Shown here piece after piece: positions 36,144 through 45,482 of a stretch of 64,000 nt of DNA. Origin of the DNA: Pectobacterium brasiliense (GTDB lineage: Bacteria > Pseudomonadota > Gammaproteobacteria > Enterobacterales > Enterobacteriaceae). Location: NCBI RefSeq assembly GCF_016950255.1, contig NZ_JACGFN010000001.1, positions 3,224,001 through 3,288,000 of the forward strand, written 5' to 3'. The notes beneath the pieces were generated by a model, which was not told the DNA's origin, ran no database searches, and worked only from the letters and a program-made list of their open reading frames with translations. Position numbers and translations under genes: made by a program. Position 1 is the first letter of the stretch, and each line of letters starts with the position of its first letter.

Positions 36144-37046
36144 ATGAATCCACACTATGCGCGTCTGGTGACGCTGGCAGCCGTGAGCGCAACGGTCGTG
36201 GCGCTAGTGCTGTTCATAATGAAGGTGTTTGCCTGGTGGCACACGGGTTCGGTGAGCCTGCTGGCGTCACTGGTTGATTCGCTGGTGGATATCGCCGCGT
36301 CGCTGGTGAACCTGCTGGTGGTGCGCTACTCGTTGCAGCCGGCGGATACGGAACATGCATTCGGCCACGGTAAGGCGGAATCGCTGGCTGCGCTGGCGCA
36401 AAGTATGTTTATCTCCGGCTCGGCGCTGTTCCTGATCCTGACGGGGCTGCAACATTCGCTGGAGCCGCAGACGCTGCACGCGCCGGAAGTGGGTATGTGG
36501 GTGACGTTCATTGCGCTGGTGGCTACGCTGCTGCTGGTATCGTTCCAGCGCTGGGTGGTGAAGCGCACGCACAGTCAGGCGGTGCGTGCGGACATGCTAC
36601 ATTATCAGTCCGACCTGTTGATGAACGGCGCGATTCTGGTGGCGTTGGCGCTCAGTTGGAAAGGCATTACGCGCGCTGACTCCCTGTTTGCATTGGGTAT
36701 TGGCGGCTATATTTTATATAGCGCGTTACGCATGGGGTATGACGCCGTGCAGTCGCTGTTGGATCGCGCGCTGCCGGAGGACGAGCATCGCGCTATTGCT
36801 GAGGTGATTGTGAACTGGCCGGGCATTCGCGGCGCACATGCGTTGCGTACCCGACGTTCTGGCCCAACGCGCTTTATTCAACTGCATCTGGAAATGGATG
36901 ACACGCTGCCGCTGGTTCAGGCGCATCAAATCGCAGACGATCTGGAGCAGGCATTACGTGAACAGTTTCCGGGTGCTGATATTATTATCCATCAGGATCC
37001 GGTTTCTGCCGTGCCGGAAAATCAGCGTGGCAGATTGACGGCGTAG
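36144..37046 (+). CDS. fieF: FieF, ferrous iron/zinc cation-efflux pump
   Basis: A 300-residue CDF-family antiporter. The transport-site residues Asp45, Asp49 (DSLVD) and His153, Asp157 (HYQSD) are all present. A cytoplasmic metal-binding C-terminal domain ends in [10 protein letters not shown]. It exports Zn(II)/Fe(II) in exchange for protons. ATG 36144 matches the E. coli length; ATG 36141 is equally possible. Conserved neighbour of cpxP and pfkA. Confidence 0.95.
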   Translation: MNPHYARLVTLAAVSATVVALVLFIMKVFAWWHTGSVSLLASLVDSLVDIAASLVNLLVVRYSLQPADTEHAFGHGKAESLAALAQSMFISGSALFLILTGLQHSLEPQTLHAPEVGMWVTFIALVATLLLVSFQRWVVKRTHSQAVRADMLHYQSDLLMNGAILVALALSWKGITRADSLFALGIGGYILYSALRMGYDAVQSLLDRALPEDEHRAIAEVIVNWPGIRGAHALRTRRSGPTRFIQLHLEMDDTLPLVQAHQIADDLEQALREQFPGADIIIHQDPVSAVPENQRGRLTA

Positions 37047-37145
37047 TCGGCCAGGTTTCAGCATTTTATGTTAAAAACGTGATACGCCATGAAAATTTAT
37101 GCACAATTTAGCCTGACCTGAATCAATTCAGCTTCGGGTGTTTGT

Positions 37146-37151
37146 TATAAT
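37146..37151 (+). promoter_or_regulatory. Possible -10 element of pfkA
   Basis: A perfect TATAAT lies 102 bp upstream of the pfkA ATG within TTTGTTATAATATGC, an extended -10 context. No clear -35 hexamer is visible. Confidence 0.4.
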
Positions 37152-37252
37152 ATGCTAATAAAAGAATAAGGCGTTGCTGCCTGTTTTACGGCAGCGGTGA
37201 GTTTACGATAGAAGAATCCTGCAAAATTACATCTACAAGTCCAGAGGTTGTC

Positions 37253-38215
37253 ATGATTAGAAGAATCGGAGTGTTGACGAGCGGTGGCGATGCACCAGGT
37301 ATGAATGCTGCAATTCGTGGTGTGGTTCGCGCTGCGCTATCGGAAGGGCTGGAAATTTTCGGTATTTATGATGGTTATCAGGGCTTGTACGAAGATCGCA
37401 TGGAGCAGTTGGATCGCTACAGCGTATCGGATGTGATTAACCGTGGCGGCACGTTTCTGGGCTCCGCGCGTTTCCCGCAGTTCCGTGATGAAGCAGTGCG
37501 CCAGGTCTGCGTAGAAAACATGAAGAAACGCGGTCTGGATGCGCTGGTCGTCATCGGCGGTGACGGTTCCTATATGGGGGCCAAGCGCCTGACCGAAATG
37601 GGTTTCCCTTGTATCGGCTTGCCCGGCACGATCGATAACGACGTTGCGGGTACGGACTACACCATCGGTTACTTTACCGCGCTGGAAACCGTGCTGGAAG
37701 CGATTGACCGCCTGCGCGACACCTCCTCTTCACACCAGCGTATTTCCATTGTTGAAGTCATGGGACGCCACTGCGGCGACCTGACGCTGGCGGCGGCGAT
37801 TGCCGGCGGCTGTGAGTTCATCGTTCTGCCAGAAGTGCCGTTCAGCCCGGAAGATCTGGTCTGTGAAATCAAAGCGGGCATCGAGAAAGGCAAGAAACAC
37901 GCGATTGTGGCGATCACCGAACTGGTGTGCGATGTCGATGAACTCGCGAAATACATTGAGAAAGAAACGGGACGCGAAACCCGTGCGACCGTACTGGGTC
38001 ACATCCAACGCGGCGGCTCACCGGTTGCCTACGACCGTATTCTGGCCTCACGCATGGGTGCCTACTCCATTGAGCTGTTACAGCAGGGCTACGGCGGCCG
38101 CTGTGTCGGTATCCAGAATGAAAAAATGGTGCACCACGACATCGTTGATGCCATTGAGAACATGAAGCGTCCTTTCAAAGGCGACTGGTTGGATACAGCG
38201 AAAAAACTGTTCTAA
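37253..38215 (+). CDS. pfkA: PfkA, ATP-dependent 6-phosphofructokinase
   Basis: A 320-residue PfkA, the normal bacterial length. The ATP-binding [25 protein letters not shown], the catalytic motif GTIDND (Asp128) and substrate-binding [10 protein letters not shown] are visible. It phosphorylates fructose-6-phosphate in glycolysis and is allosterically regulated as a tetramer. Conserved downstream of fieF. The DNA after it is not the E. coli sbp-cdh block but a 465-bp hairpin-rich gap and the TonB/ABC locus. Confidence 0.97.
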   Translation: MIRRIGVLTSGGDAPGMNAAIRGVVRAALSEGLEIFGIYDGYQGLYEDRMEQLDRYSVSDVINRGGTFLGSARFPQFRDEAVRQVCVENMKKRGLDALVVIGGDGSYMGAKRLTEMGFPCIGLPGTIDNDVAGTDYTIGYFTALETVLEAIDRLRDTSSSHQRISIVEVMGRHCGDLTLAAAIAGGCEFIVLPEVPFSPEDLVCEIKAGIEKGKKHAIVAITELVCDVDELAKYIEKETGRETRATVLGHIQRGGSPVAYDRILASRMGAYSIELLQQGYGGRCVGIQNEKMVHHDIVDAIENMKRPFKGDWLDTAKKLF

Positions 38216-38680
38216 TCCACGAAAGCTGATGCGCTCTATCTCTTCGTCCATTTTTATGCAGATGTTGAGATAGTTTCGTGCGCGATAATGACATTATTTT
38301 CATGCTACCTCGTAGCACGCGCCCGACACGGGACGGCTCAAGCGCCGCTCGCCCCGTGACCCCAGGCTTTCGGCGCGAATTATGCCGCTACGCGGTGCCT
38401 TCGTCGGTATCTGGCTTAAAGGACCGCTTGCGACACGTTCCCTACGTGGCGCAAGCTTGAGCCGCATCCTTGCGGCTCATCCTAAGCCCGCTATCTCCTC
38501 AGCATAATTTTTTACGCCGGATAACGGCAAAACTCGCGATGTCTCTGGGTTGGCGTACAAGAGACCGCGCTGCATATATAACCGACGAGAATATAAACAT
38601 CGGTTTTATTATTTTTTCTGCACCAACAGACCTGCTAGCCTGCCTATTCCTTCCGTCTTGATGACACGCCGATTGCCGCT
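38216..38680. other. GC-rich, hairpin-dense non-coding block after pfkA
   Basis: 465 bp without a credible gene. Between about 38320 and 38490 it is GC-rich and holds a 12-bp stem with one mismatch (GCTTGCG/CGCAAGC plus CACGT/ACGTG, 38426-38456). A perfect 9-bp stem (TGAGCCGCA/TGCGGCTCA, 38458-38479) follows at once, and CACGGG/CCCGTG pair across 38328-38359. No T-run follows, so it is not a simple terminator. It looks like a compound repeat or structured RNA. Confidence 0.55.
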
Positions 38681-39612
38681 ATGAATATCGATCTTCGCCA
38701 ACTGCGCCACTTTATTGCCCTGATTGAGCATCGCAATTTTACGTCGGCGGCACAGGCGATGAAGCTTTCCCAATCCGCTTTTAGTCGCAGCATCCAGTCG
38801 CTGGAGCAGACCATTGGCACCCGCCTGATTGATCGCATGAACCAGTTGGAGCCGACGCCGAAAGGATTGGTGGTGCTGGAACACGCGCGTCGCCTGATTA
38901 ATCAGACGCACGACCTGTTTAACGATATTCAACAGTTCAATGAGAAAGAAGCGGGCGAAGTGAATTTTGGCTGCGGTCCGGCTCCCGCCGCCTGGCTGAT
39001 GCCGCAGGTGATCGGGGCTTTCTCGCGACATTACCCAAAGGTACGAATGGTCTTTCGCGTTGATAACTGGCAGGCGTTGGGCCATCGGCTGATGGCCGAA
39101 GAGCTGGATTTCATCGTGGCGGATATGCGCAACTTTGAATTTGATACCCGCTATCGCGTACAGCCGCTGAGCCAGCATCGCTGGGGATTTTGCTGCCGCA
39201 GCGGACACCCGCTGGCGACGCAGGAAGAGATTACCGTCGAGCAGTTCTTTTCCTATCCGCTGGCGGCAACGATCCGCCCACCCAACCTGCACCGCGCGCG
39301 CTGGTACAGCTGAGCGGTAAGCTAGATATTCGTACCAGCATTGAATGTGAGAATGGCTACAGTCTGCTGGACGTAGTACGTCATTCGGATGCCATTGGGA
39401 CGACCAATCATTTCAACGAGCCCGACCGGCACGGTATTCACATGTTGAAGATTGCTGGTCTGGACGACAACACCGATGAATTTTATACCCACTACGGCAT
39501 TATTTATCTGGCGGATGCCCGCCTATCGTTGCTGGCGCGCAAGCTGATTGAAACCTTCGTGCAGGTCGATAGCGACCTGCACGGTACACCGGTGGCGCTT
39601 ACAGCGGAGTGA
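38681..39612 (+). pseudogene. LysR-family regulator, frameshifted in a CG tract
   Basis: The N-terminal winged helix-turn-helix (LRQLRHFIALIEHRNFTSAAQAMKLSQSAFSRSIQSLE in effect, shown in two motifs) and most of the effector domain are intact. The frame stops at 39313 after residue 210. The rest of the effector domain (ALVQLSGKLDIRTSIECENG to the C-terminus) continues in another frame to 39612. Removing two bases from the CGCGCGCGC tract at 39293-39301 restores one protein of about 310 residues, the usual LysR length. It is convergent with the DUF6250 gene and is the obvious candidate regulator of the neighbouring lyase/TonB/ABC locus. Sequencing error or reversible slippage are alternatives to a dead gene. 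Confidence 0.82.
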
Positions 39613-40291
39613 TGCTGAACTCGCTGATTTCCTGACGCGAAAATACCGTCCGAAAGCCGAAATAGCCCGGAGCCGGCGTATTCGGATAGCTGGCGTGGAA
39701 ATAGAGCACATCGTCGACCCAAAAACGGGTTTCCCGGCGATCCACTTCAATCACGATGCGATAGCGATGATGAGGACGCAGCAGATGCGCGGCATCGGTG
39801 TACTCGCCGAGCAGCAGGCGCTCGCCGTGACCGTCGTAATAGCGAAAACGCGTGGTGCTGTTCCAGTTACCGCCCATCCCGACATAGTACAGATTCAGGC
39901 TGTCATACTCGTTGAGCTTGCCGTACCGGGTAAACAGGTTCGGGTGGTGCAGGTCGCGCGCTGCCCAGAACTGGTTCAGGTCGGATACGCGGTCGTAAGG
40001 GCGATCGGCGACCAGAACTTCCCGCGTAAAGGCGATGCGATAGGTGCCCGAGAGTGGGGCATCCAGCCAGATCGTCAGCCCAGCGGCGCTTTCCAGCGTC
40101 AGATGCTCTGGCGTTGTCTGGATCGTGGTGCGATCAGGATCTTCCTGCTCCACCTGCCAACGTAGCGGCTGGCCAGCGGAATCCGTGGACCAGAGAAACG
40201 TTGAACGGTGTGGTGAATCGATAATTTCACGCGTGCCGTCTGCCTGCGGCGACAGTAGGAGCGTGTTTTCAGTACAGCCTGGGTCAGTCAT
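39599..40291 (-). CDS. DUF6250-family protein
   Basis: A 230-residue protein with the DUF6250 signature segments PYDRVSDLNQFWAARD, YDSLNLYYVGMGGN, STTRFRYYDGHG and YRIVIEVDRRETRFWVDD. The pattern suggests a concanavalin-like beta sandwich, probably carbohydrate-binding or hydrolytic. ATG 40291 has AGGA 8 nt upstream. A longer frame from 40327 overlaps the upstream stop (TAATG) but would begin inside a GC-rich hairpin (GCCGCC/GGCGGC). No signal peptide is obvious, so location is unclear. Last gene of the leftward operon; its 3' end overlaps the lysR 3' end by 14 bp. Confidence 0.78.
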   Translation of the reverse strand: MTDPGCTENTLLLSPQADGTREIIDSPHRSTFLWSTDSAGQPLRWQVEQEDPDRTTIQTTPEHLTLESAAGLTIWLDAPLSGTYRIAFTREVLVADRPYDRVSDLNQFWAARDLHHPNLFTRYGKLNEYDSLNLYYVGMGGNWNSTTRFRYYDGHGERLLLGEYTDAAHLLRPHHRYRIVIEVDRRETRFWVDDVLYFHASYPNTPAPGYFGFRTVFSRQEISEFSITPL

Positions 40292-40326
40292 GATGATGTC
40301 CTGTAGCGTGCCGCCGGGTGGCGGCA

Positions 40327-43110
40327 TTAAGAAGAGGGAATGTCATCCAGCAAAGCCAGCAGGGCGATGGCCGTTAATCCCCACTGGGCGACGGCGTTGG
40401 TCGCCAGATTGGTGGCTGCGGTGCTGCCAGAATGTTTATCAATGGTGGAGTCAATTAGCGGCTCGTTGATGGGATAGAGCACTGTAGGGGGTGTTAAGCG
40501 CCGCTGTTCGAGCGTTGGATGGGCGATGCCGCCGCTACCAGCGGTAAACTCTGCCCAGGCGCGCTGTGCCAGCGCGCGATCGTTCAACTGTCGGGCGGCA
40601 AAGGCGGTCAGTCGGGCATGTCCCTGAGCCAGATTGAGCTTTTTCACCGTCTTGCCCACGGCCACACTTAACGCGACGGGGTCGTTATACAGTCGGCAGT
40701 AGTCGAGCCACGCGCGCGTAAAGGTGGGATCGGGCAACGCCTCAACCAGTTCGCTACAGATTTCCGTCAGACCAAAAACCGCGCTGAGGTGTGAAATTTC
40801 TACCTGATCCGCAGGCGCGGGAAGAAAGCGGCCGGTATCGGGGTCAATGGCCGATCCACCGGTGAAAAAGCCGTGCGGCTGGGCTGCAATGGTTTGCATA
40901 CTGGTGAGCAGGCGTGCGCGCATTGCCGGATCGCCGTGCCGCTCCCAGGCGGTTAGCCACGCGGCAGCGACGGCACCCCAGTCGGTGCCGAAACCCAGGC
41001 TGATATGATTGGGGTTATCGGGATGTGTCTGTCCTATTTTGCGGCCGGGCAGCACGGTGCCAAGCGTGCGCAGCGCCTCGACCTGTTCGTCCATCAGTTC
41101 ACCGATGCGCTCATCGGCGGTGAGATAGTAGAGAAAGCGGCGGTTGGCGACGGTAGAAATGCGCAGCTGTTTGGCACTGTCTCCCCAGTGGCGGACATTG
41201 TGCCGCGACCCCAGCGGACTAAAGCGTCCCAGATGGTGTACGTCAACTTCGCCCGTGTGGCGCGTCATGGCTTCCGCCATGCGAAACGCCTCGGCGCGCC
41301 CGCTGTGCAGGAAGTAATACCAGAGCCACAGATCGGTGCTGAGTTCCGAGTTATCCCACGCGTAGCCACCCACATCGTAGCGCCAGACGTGACGGTCGCT
41401 GTCATAGGTGTGCATCACGTCGCCGAAATCCCAAAAGCCGTACCATTTGCGCTGTTCGACTTCCTGCTGATAGACGTCGAAATACGCATCCAGCTGTTTC
41501 TCCAGCCTGATGCGGCCGGGCGTGGTGGCAGAGGAAAAAGGGGCGGAAGCGGGTGCCCACAGTGTGCCAAATGCCTGCGCGCGATGCAGATCCTGTGCGC
41601 CCGCCACCAGCAGCGGTGGTTGCTGCATGCGCCGCGCCCGATTCACCAGATCTTCCGCGTCTGGCGTTGCAGGCAGTACATCGATAAACAGTTCGCTGGT
41701 GCGCGCCACGCCGACCGCCGAACCGAAGCCCGGTTCATAATCTTCGTAGGTAATTGCCAGCCCTTCGCGCTGTTTGTCATGGGTATCCTGACCCAGCCCG
41801 TCGTGATAAAAGCGCATATCCATCGGTTCTGCCCACGGTGACCACAGCCAGAGCGTGACGGTCGCGGTGTCGGTGTGGGCATTGTCGATTTCCAGACAGG
41901 CCGGGTAGCTCTGCCAGAAATGACGCAGGCCGAACGCTACGCCACCTTTCGGCGTACCCAGATAGCCGACGCCAGCTGCTCGTTCGCCCGTAGCAGAAAG
42001 GAGCCAGCCCTGTCCGGCAGCAGTGCGTTTGTGTATCTGGAAGCCGTCAGGGTGGTGCTGCGTCAGGCGGTAGCTGCCAAACGCGGGGATGTAATCTAGC
42101 CGTTTCCCGACCTCCGGTGAAAAATCCGCTATCGGCGGCGTGGCTTGCCCGGCTAACTGTGCCGTGATAACGGCTGCGCCGGGATCGCGCCGTAGCCCAC
42201 TCAGGCCGCGTACCGCCTCACGAAAGAGCCCGCCCTGATCCGAAACGAAGCGTACGTGGCGATCGTGCAGTTCTCCCTGTAGCGGAACGTCGAACGCCAG
42301 ACCCAGCCCTTTCAGGCTGAGGTGGTCGTCGTCGTTGTCATAGATCAGCGTGTGTATGACGCGCAGTGAATCGGTGTTCGCATAGCTATACAGCCGGATA
42401 ATAAAGGGGATGTGCGTCACCCCCTGCGGTTGCGCGTGGTGTGTACCGCGTAGCGCAATCACCGTCCGCTGCGGCCCATTTTGCTCCACCGTAACCGTCT
42501 CGATCACGCCCTGATAGGCATCCTGCGTCAGTGTGCTATCTGTTTCCGTCCCTCGCTGCATGCGCAGCACCAGCCTACCGTTGGTTAACGCCAGCCGATT
42601 ATCCCGCCAGATCTCTTCGATCAAATGGGTGCCCGAACGAGGAATCACGCAGCGAATGTGTCCGGTATCCACCGTCCAGCCGTGGGCATGTTCGCTGACC
42701 ATCCCGGAACCCGATAACTCCTCTGCTTGGGCTGTCGGACGCAGCGTTAATCCGTCTTCCGGCGGGGTATCGCCGCCCAGTGCATGTGCTGACCATTTAA
42801 TCGATCCGTCCGGCCACCGAGCCAGCGGCCAGCTTTGCAGGTCATAAGCTCGCTGCTGCGCGTCATGCAGTTGGAAACCACTGTCGTTGCGCACGGCCCC
42901 CTGCGGCCAGGGAACGCCCCAGGTCACGCCGGTGAAAGCGAGAGGGCGCTGTCCGTCCAGCCAGCGCAGGCTGACCTGCGGCACCACTTCACCAGCGTAG
43001 GCAGAGGCAAGCGGCGCGGCGGCGTGCGCAGATCTCCAGAACGGTGCCGACAGCGCCAGCAGCGTGCTGTCGCGCAGGAAGCGTCGGCGTGAGTAAGCCA
43101 TCTTGTCCAT
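40327..43110 (-). CDS. Tat-exported exo-rhamnogalacturonan-lyase-like protein (PcRGLX/YetA family)
   Basis: 927 residues. It begins with a twin-arginine signal (SRRRFLRDSTLLALSAPF, residues 7-24). Next is an N-terminal domain with VSLRWLDGQ, TWGVPWPQGAV and WPLARWPDGSIKWSAHAL, typical of the PcRGLX/YetA N-terminal domain. A central beta-sandwich region and a C-terminal alpha/alpha-toroid-like region (FLYYLTADERIGELMDEQ) follow. Relatives include exo-acting rhamnogalacturonan lyases (PL26), so a periplasmic role in trimming pectin side-domain backbone is likely but unproven. ATG 43110 follows AAGGG at the end of the receptor gene. It is expressed with the TonB-dependent receptor, implying that it acts on the imported ligand. 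Confidence 0.75.
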   Translation of the reverse strand: MDKMAYSRRRFLRDSTLLALSAPFWRSAHAAAPLASAYAGEVVPQVSLRWLDGQRPLAFTGVTWGVPWPQGAVRNDSGFQLHDAQQRAYDLQSWPLARWPDGSIKWSAHALGGDTPPEDGLTLRPTAQAEELSGSGMVSEHAHGWTVDTGHIRCVIPRSGTHLIEEIWRDNRLALTNGRLVLRMQRGTETDSTLTQDAYQGVIETVTVEQNGPQRTVIALRGTHHAQPQGVTHIPFIIRLYSYANTDSLRVIHTLIYDNDDDHLSLKGLGLAFDVPLQGELHDRHVRFVSDQGGLFREAVRGLSGLRRDPGAAVITAQLAGQATPPIADFSPEVGKRLDYIPAFGSYRLTQHHPDGFQIHKRTAAGQGWLLSATGERAAGVGYLGTPKGGVAFGLRHFWQSYPACLEIDNAHTDTATVTLWLWSPWAEPMDMRFYHDGLGQDTHDKQREGLAITYEDYEPGFGSAVGVARTSELFIDVLPATPDAEDLVNRARRMQQPPLLVAGAQDLHRAQAFGTLWAPASAPFSSATTPGRIRLEKQLDAYFDVYQQEVEQRKWYGFWDFGDVMHTYDSDRHVWRYDVGGYAWDNSELSTDLWLWYYFLHSGRAEAFRMAEAMTRHTGEVDVHHLGRFSPLGSRHNVRHWGDSAKQLRISTVANRRFLYYLTADERIGELMDEQVEALRTLGTVLPGRKIGQTHPDNPNHISLGFGTDWGAVAAAWLTAWERHGDPAMRARLLTSMQTIAAQPHGFFTGGSAIDPDTGRFLPAPADQVEISHLSAVFGLTEICSELVEALPDPTFTRAWLDYCRLYNDPVALSVAVGKTVKKLNLAQGHARLTAFAARQLNDRALAQRAWAEFTAGSGGIAHPTLEQRRLTPPTVLYPINEPLIDSTIDKHSGSTAATNLATNAVAQWGLTAIALLALLDDIPSS

Positions 43111-43114
43111 GACG

Positions 43115-45400
43115 TTAGCCCTTGAAATCGTAGCCGACGGAGATCCCGACCATGCGCGGTTCACCAATCACGCCCGTTGTGGCGCTGGAGCCTCTGACGG
43201 AGCGGTAGTAGTTTTTATCCAGCGCGTTTTTCACCCACAGCGACACGTTCCAGCGGTTGTCACCTTGCTTGCCGCTCAGCCCGCTAGACAGGTTAAGGAC
43301 GCCGTACGAAGGAATGCGGTTGGATTCGGAGTCGTCGAGCGTGCCGTAGGCCCAGCTCCGCCATGACCATTGACCGGAAACCGAGGCTTGCAGGTTATTT
43401 GGCGTATCCCATTGATAACGCACGCGCGTGTTGTAGCTCAGAGTTGGGGATTTAAAGACGCGCTTCCCAGACATATCGCACGACACGGCGGAGATTTCTG
43501 CTGGGCAGCGGGCGTTAGGGAAATTCAGGTAACTGGCATCCAGAACAGTACCGGCCAGACTGATGCTCAGGCCGTCAACAGGACGCAGCGTTAACTGCGT
43601 TTCGCCGCCGCGCGAGCGGAACTTCCCGGCGTTAATCAGATAGCTGGTATCCGTTTCTTCGTCATAGGCGTTGTTCTGGAAATCTTCGACGACGCTCCAG
43701 AACAGCGCGGTATTCCATTCCACTTTGCGCTGTAGCCAGTGGGTTTTAACCCCCAGCTCCGCTGAACGGGTTTTTTCGGGATCAACGTACAGCGAATCAA
43801 TCCCCAGTTGCCTTGCTGCACCGGAGGACACGTTCAGGCCGCCGGATTTTTCCCCGTAGCCTAACGTGACGTAAGGCGTGACATTCGGTGCCGCGAACCA
43901 GTTCAGGCTGATGGAGCCAGAGGGCAGATGGTTGGTTTGCGAGAGCGGACCGGAGTCAAAGGTGGCGCGATTTTTACGCTGGAATGTTCCCTCTTTCTTT
44001 TCATAGGTTTGACGCAGACCGACAATGACATCCAGTTTATCGGCGGCATGCCAGGTCCCGCGGCCATAGACGGAATAGACGGTGTCATCCAGCGTGCCAA
44101 AGCGCTGAACGTTAATGCCCTGATAGCCATTTCCGACCCACGTCCGCACGCGGTTGTCGTTGTAGTAGCGACTGTTTGCCTCGGTATCGAGGTTCTCACC
44201 CCAGTAATCGACGCCCACTGAATAATCGAAGGTGTTGCCTTTGGGCGAATCGAGCCAAAAACTTTGTGACCAGACGCGATCGCGTACGTCAGCGCCGCTG
44301 TCGCGATAGAGTGGGATATTCCAGTTATCCGCCGTGCTGGGCAGCACGCGGAAATAGCGCAGTGATGACAGAGAGTTGAGGCTATAGCCGCTCTTCAGCT
44401 TCCAGTTGGCCTCTACCGAGCCACCGCCTTGCGCAACACGAATAATATTCTCGTCATCCATCGCGACCTGACGACCGCCGACGACCTTGAGGCCAGTTTG
44501 TTGCGCGCGGGTGCGGAAATCGTCAGTTGCACTGACCAGTACCGAGACCGGACGCTGCGTGGAATCGCTGTAGTCGCCGGTGATTCTGAGGCTAAAGCTG
44601 TCATTCGGCTGATACAGCAGCTGACCGCGCACGCCGTTATTGGTGCTGCCTCCCAGCTTATGGCCGTTTTCGATATTCGTGACGTTTCCGCCACGCTCCG
44701 TGCGTGACAGGTTGATGCGTCCCGCCCAGTGGTCGCTGAGTGGCCCGGACGCCATCAGTTTGGATTGCAGATAGCCGCGCTGCCCGAACGATTGCTCCAG
44801 TGAATATTCAGGCGTGAAGGTCGGCTTGCGGGTGCGAATATCAATTGCGCCGCCGGTGGTATTGAAGCCGTAAGCCGCGCCCTGCGGGCCTTTCAACACG
44901 CGGGTGCTGTCGATATCCAGCAAATCATTAGAGATGACGCCGGGGCGGGACAAGTAAACGCCATCGACAAACAGCCCCACGCTGCCCGGCATACCGATAT
45001 TCGTCCCGCTCTCGCCGCCGTCGCCAATCCCGCGAATAGTCACGGTAGTATCCATTACATCGACGGTATCGACATCCAGCCCTGTTACCAACTGCGACAG
45101 TTCTTCAAAGCGATAAACCCGTTCTTCTTCGAGCGTTTTGCCATCGATCACCGATGCCAGCGTGGTTGGTGGCTGAACGGGCACACGCTGAGCATTCACT
45201 TTCACACGCTTTAGTTGAACGGGGGCGGCGGTTGCTGCCTCGGTGCCGGGTGTGATCTGTTGTGATGGGTTATCCGTTGTGATTTGCGGATCGGCTGCTC
45301 GCGCCATAGCAGGAAGCGTTAAGACGCAGCTCATTAAAATGCCGGACGTTATGTTGCGCTGGTGTCTTTTTAAATACGGTTGATGTTTTTTTAAATACAT
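43115..45400 (-). CDS. TonB-dependent outer-membrane receptor
   Basis: 761 residues. The signal peptide ends MARA-AD near residue 35. A TonB-box-like segment (KRVKVNAQ) near 65 is followed by the plug domain (TVTIRGIGDGG, LFVDGVYLSRPG, STRVLKGPQGAAYGFNTTGGAIDIRTRKP) and a 22-strand-type barrel ending GISVGYDFKG. The family imports siderophores, vitamin B12 or glycans; no siderophore genes are near. Between a binding protein gene (82 bp upstream) and the lyase-like gene (4 bp downstream), it probably imports their ligand, energised by the divergent TonB-ExbBD. It ends two residues after the usual aromatic terminus. Confidence 0.9.
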   Translation of the reverse strand: MYLKKHQPYLKRHQRNITSGILMSCVLTLPAMARAADPQITTDNPSQQITPGTEAATAAPVQLKRVKVNAQRVPVQPPTTLASVIDGKTLEEERVYRFEELSQLVTGLDVDTVDVMDTTVTIRGIGDGGESGTNIGMPGSVGLFVDGVYLSRPGVISNDLLDIDSTRVLKGPQGAAYGFNTTGGAIDIRTRKPTFTPEYSLEQSFGQRGYLQSKLMASGPLSDHWAGRINLSRTERGGNVTNIENGHKLGGSTNNGVRGQLLYQPNDSFSLRITGDYSDSTQRPVSVLVSATDDFRTRAQQTGLKVVGGRQVAMDDENIIRVAQGGGSVEANWKLKSGYSLNSLSSLRYFRVLPSTADNWNIPLYRDSGADVRDRVWSQSFWLDSPKGNTFDYSVGVDYWGENLDTEANSRYYNDNRVRTWVGNGYQGINVQRFGTLDDTVYSVYGRGTWHAADKLDVIVGLRQTYEKKEGTFQRKNRATFDSGPLSQTNHLPSGSISLNWFAAPNVTPYVTLGYGEKSGGLNVSSGAARQLGIDSLYVDPEKTRSAELGVKTHWLQRKVEWNTALFWSVVEDFQNNAYDEETDTSYLINAGKFRSRGGETQLTLRPVDGLSISLAGTVLDASYLNFPNARCPAEISAVSCDMSGKRVFKSPTLSYNTRVRYQWDTPNNLQASVSGQWSWRSWAYGTLDDSESNRIPSYGVLNLSSGLSGKQGDNRWNVSLWVKNALDKNYYRSVRGSSATTGVIGEPRMVGISVGYDFKG

Positions 45401-45482
45401 AGCTTCTTCCGAATATCGTCAATAGGCTGCCGATTGCCGTGAAATTCACGGCAATACGTGGTCTATAATTTGGGGGAATAAA

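Noticed and set aside
38278..38460. 60-codon frame after pfkA
   Set aside because: It crosses the hairpin-dense block; no ribosome site and an implausible composition.
41005..41841. 278-codon frame antisense to the lyase-like gene
   Set aside because: The opposite strand encodes the Tat-signal protein with family motifs across this stretch; this one lacks a family and a ribosome site.
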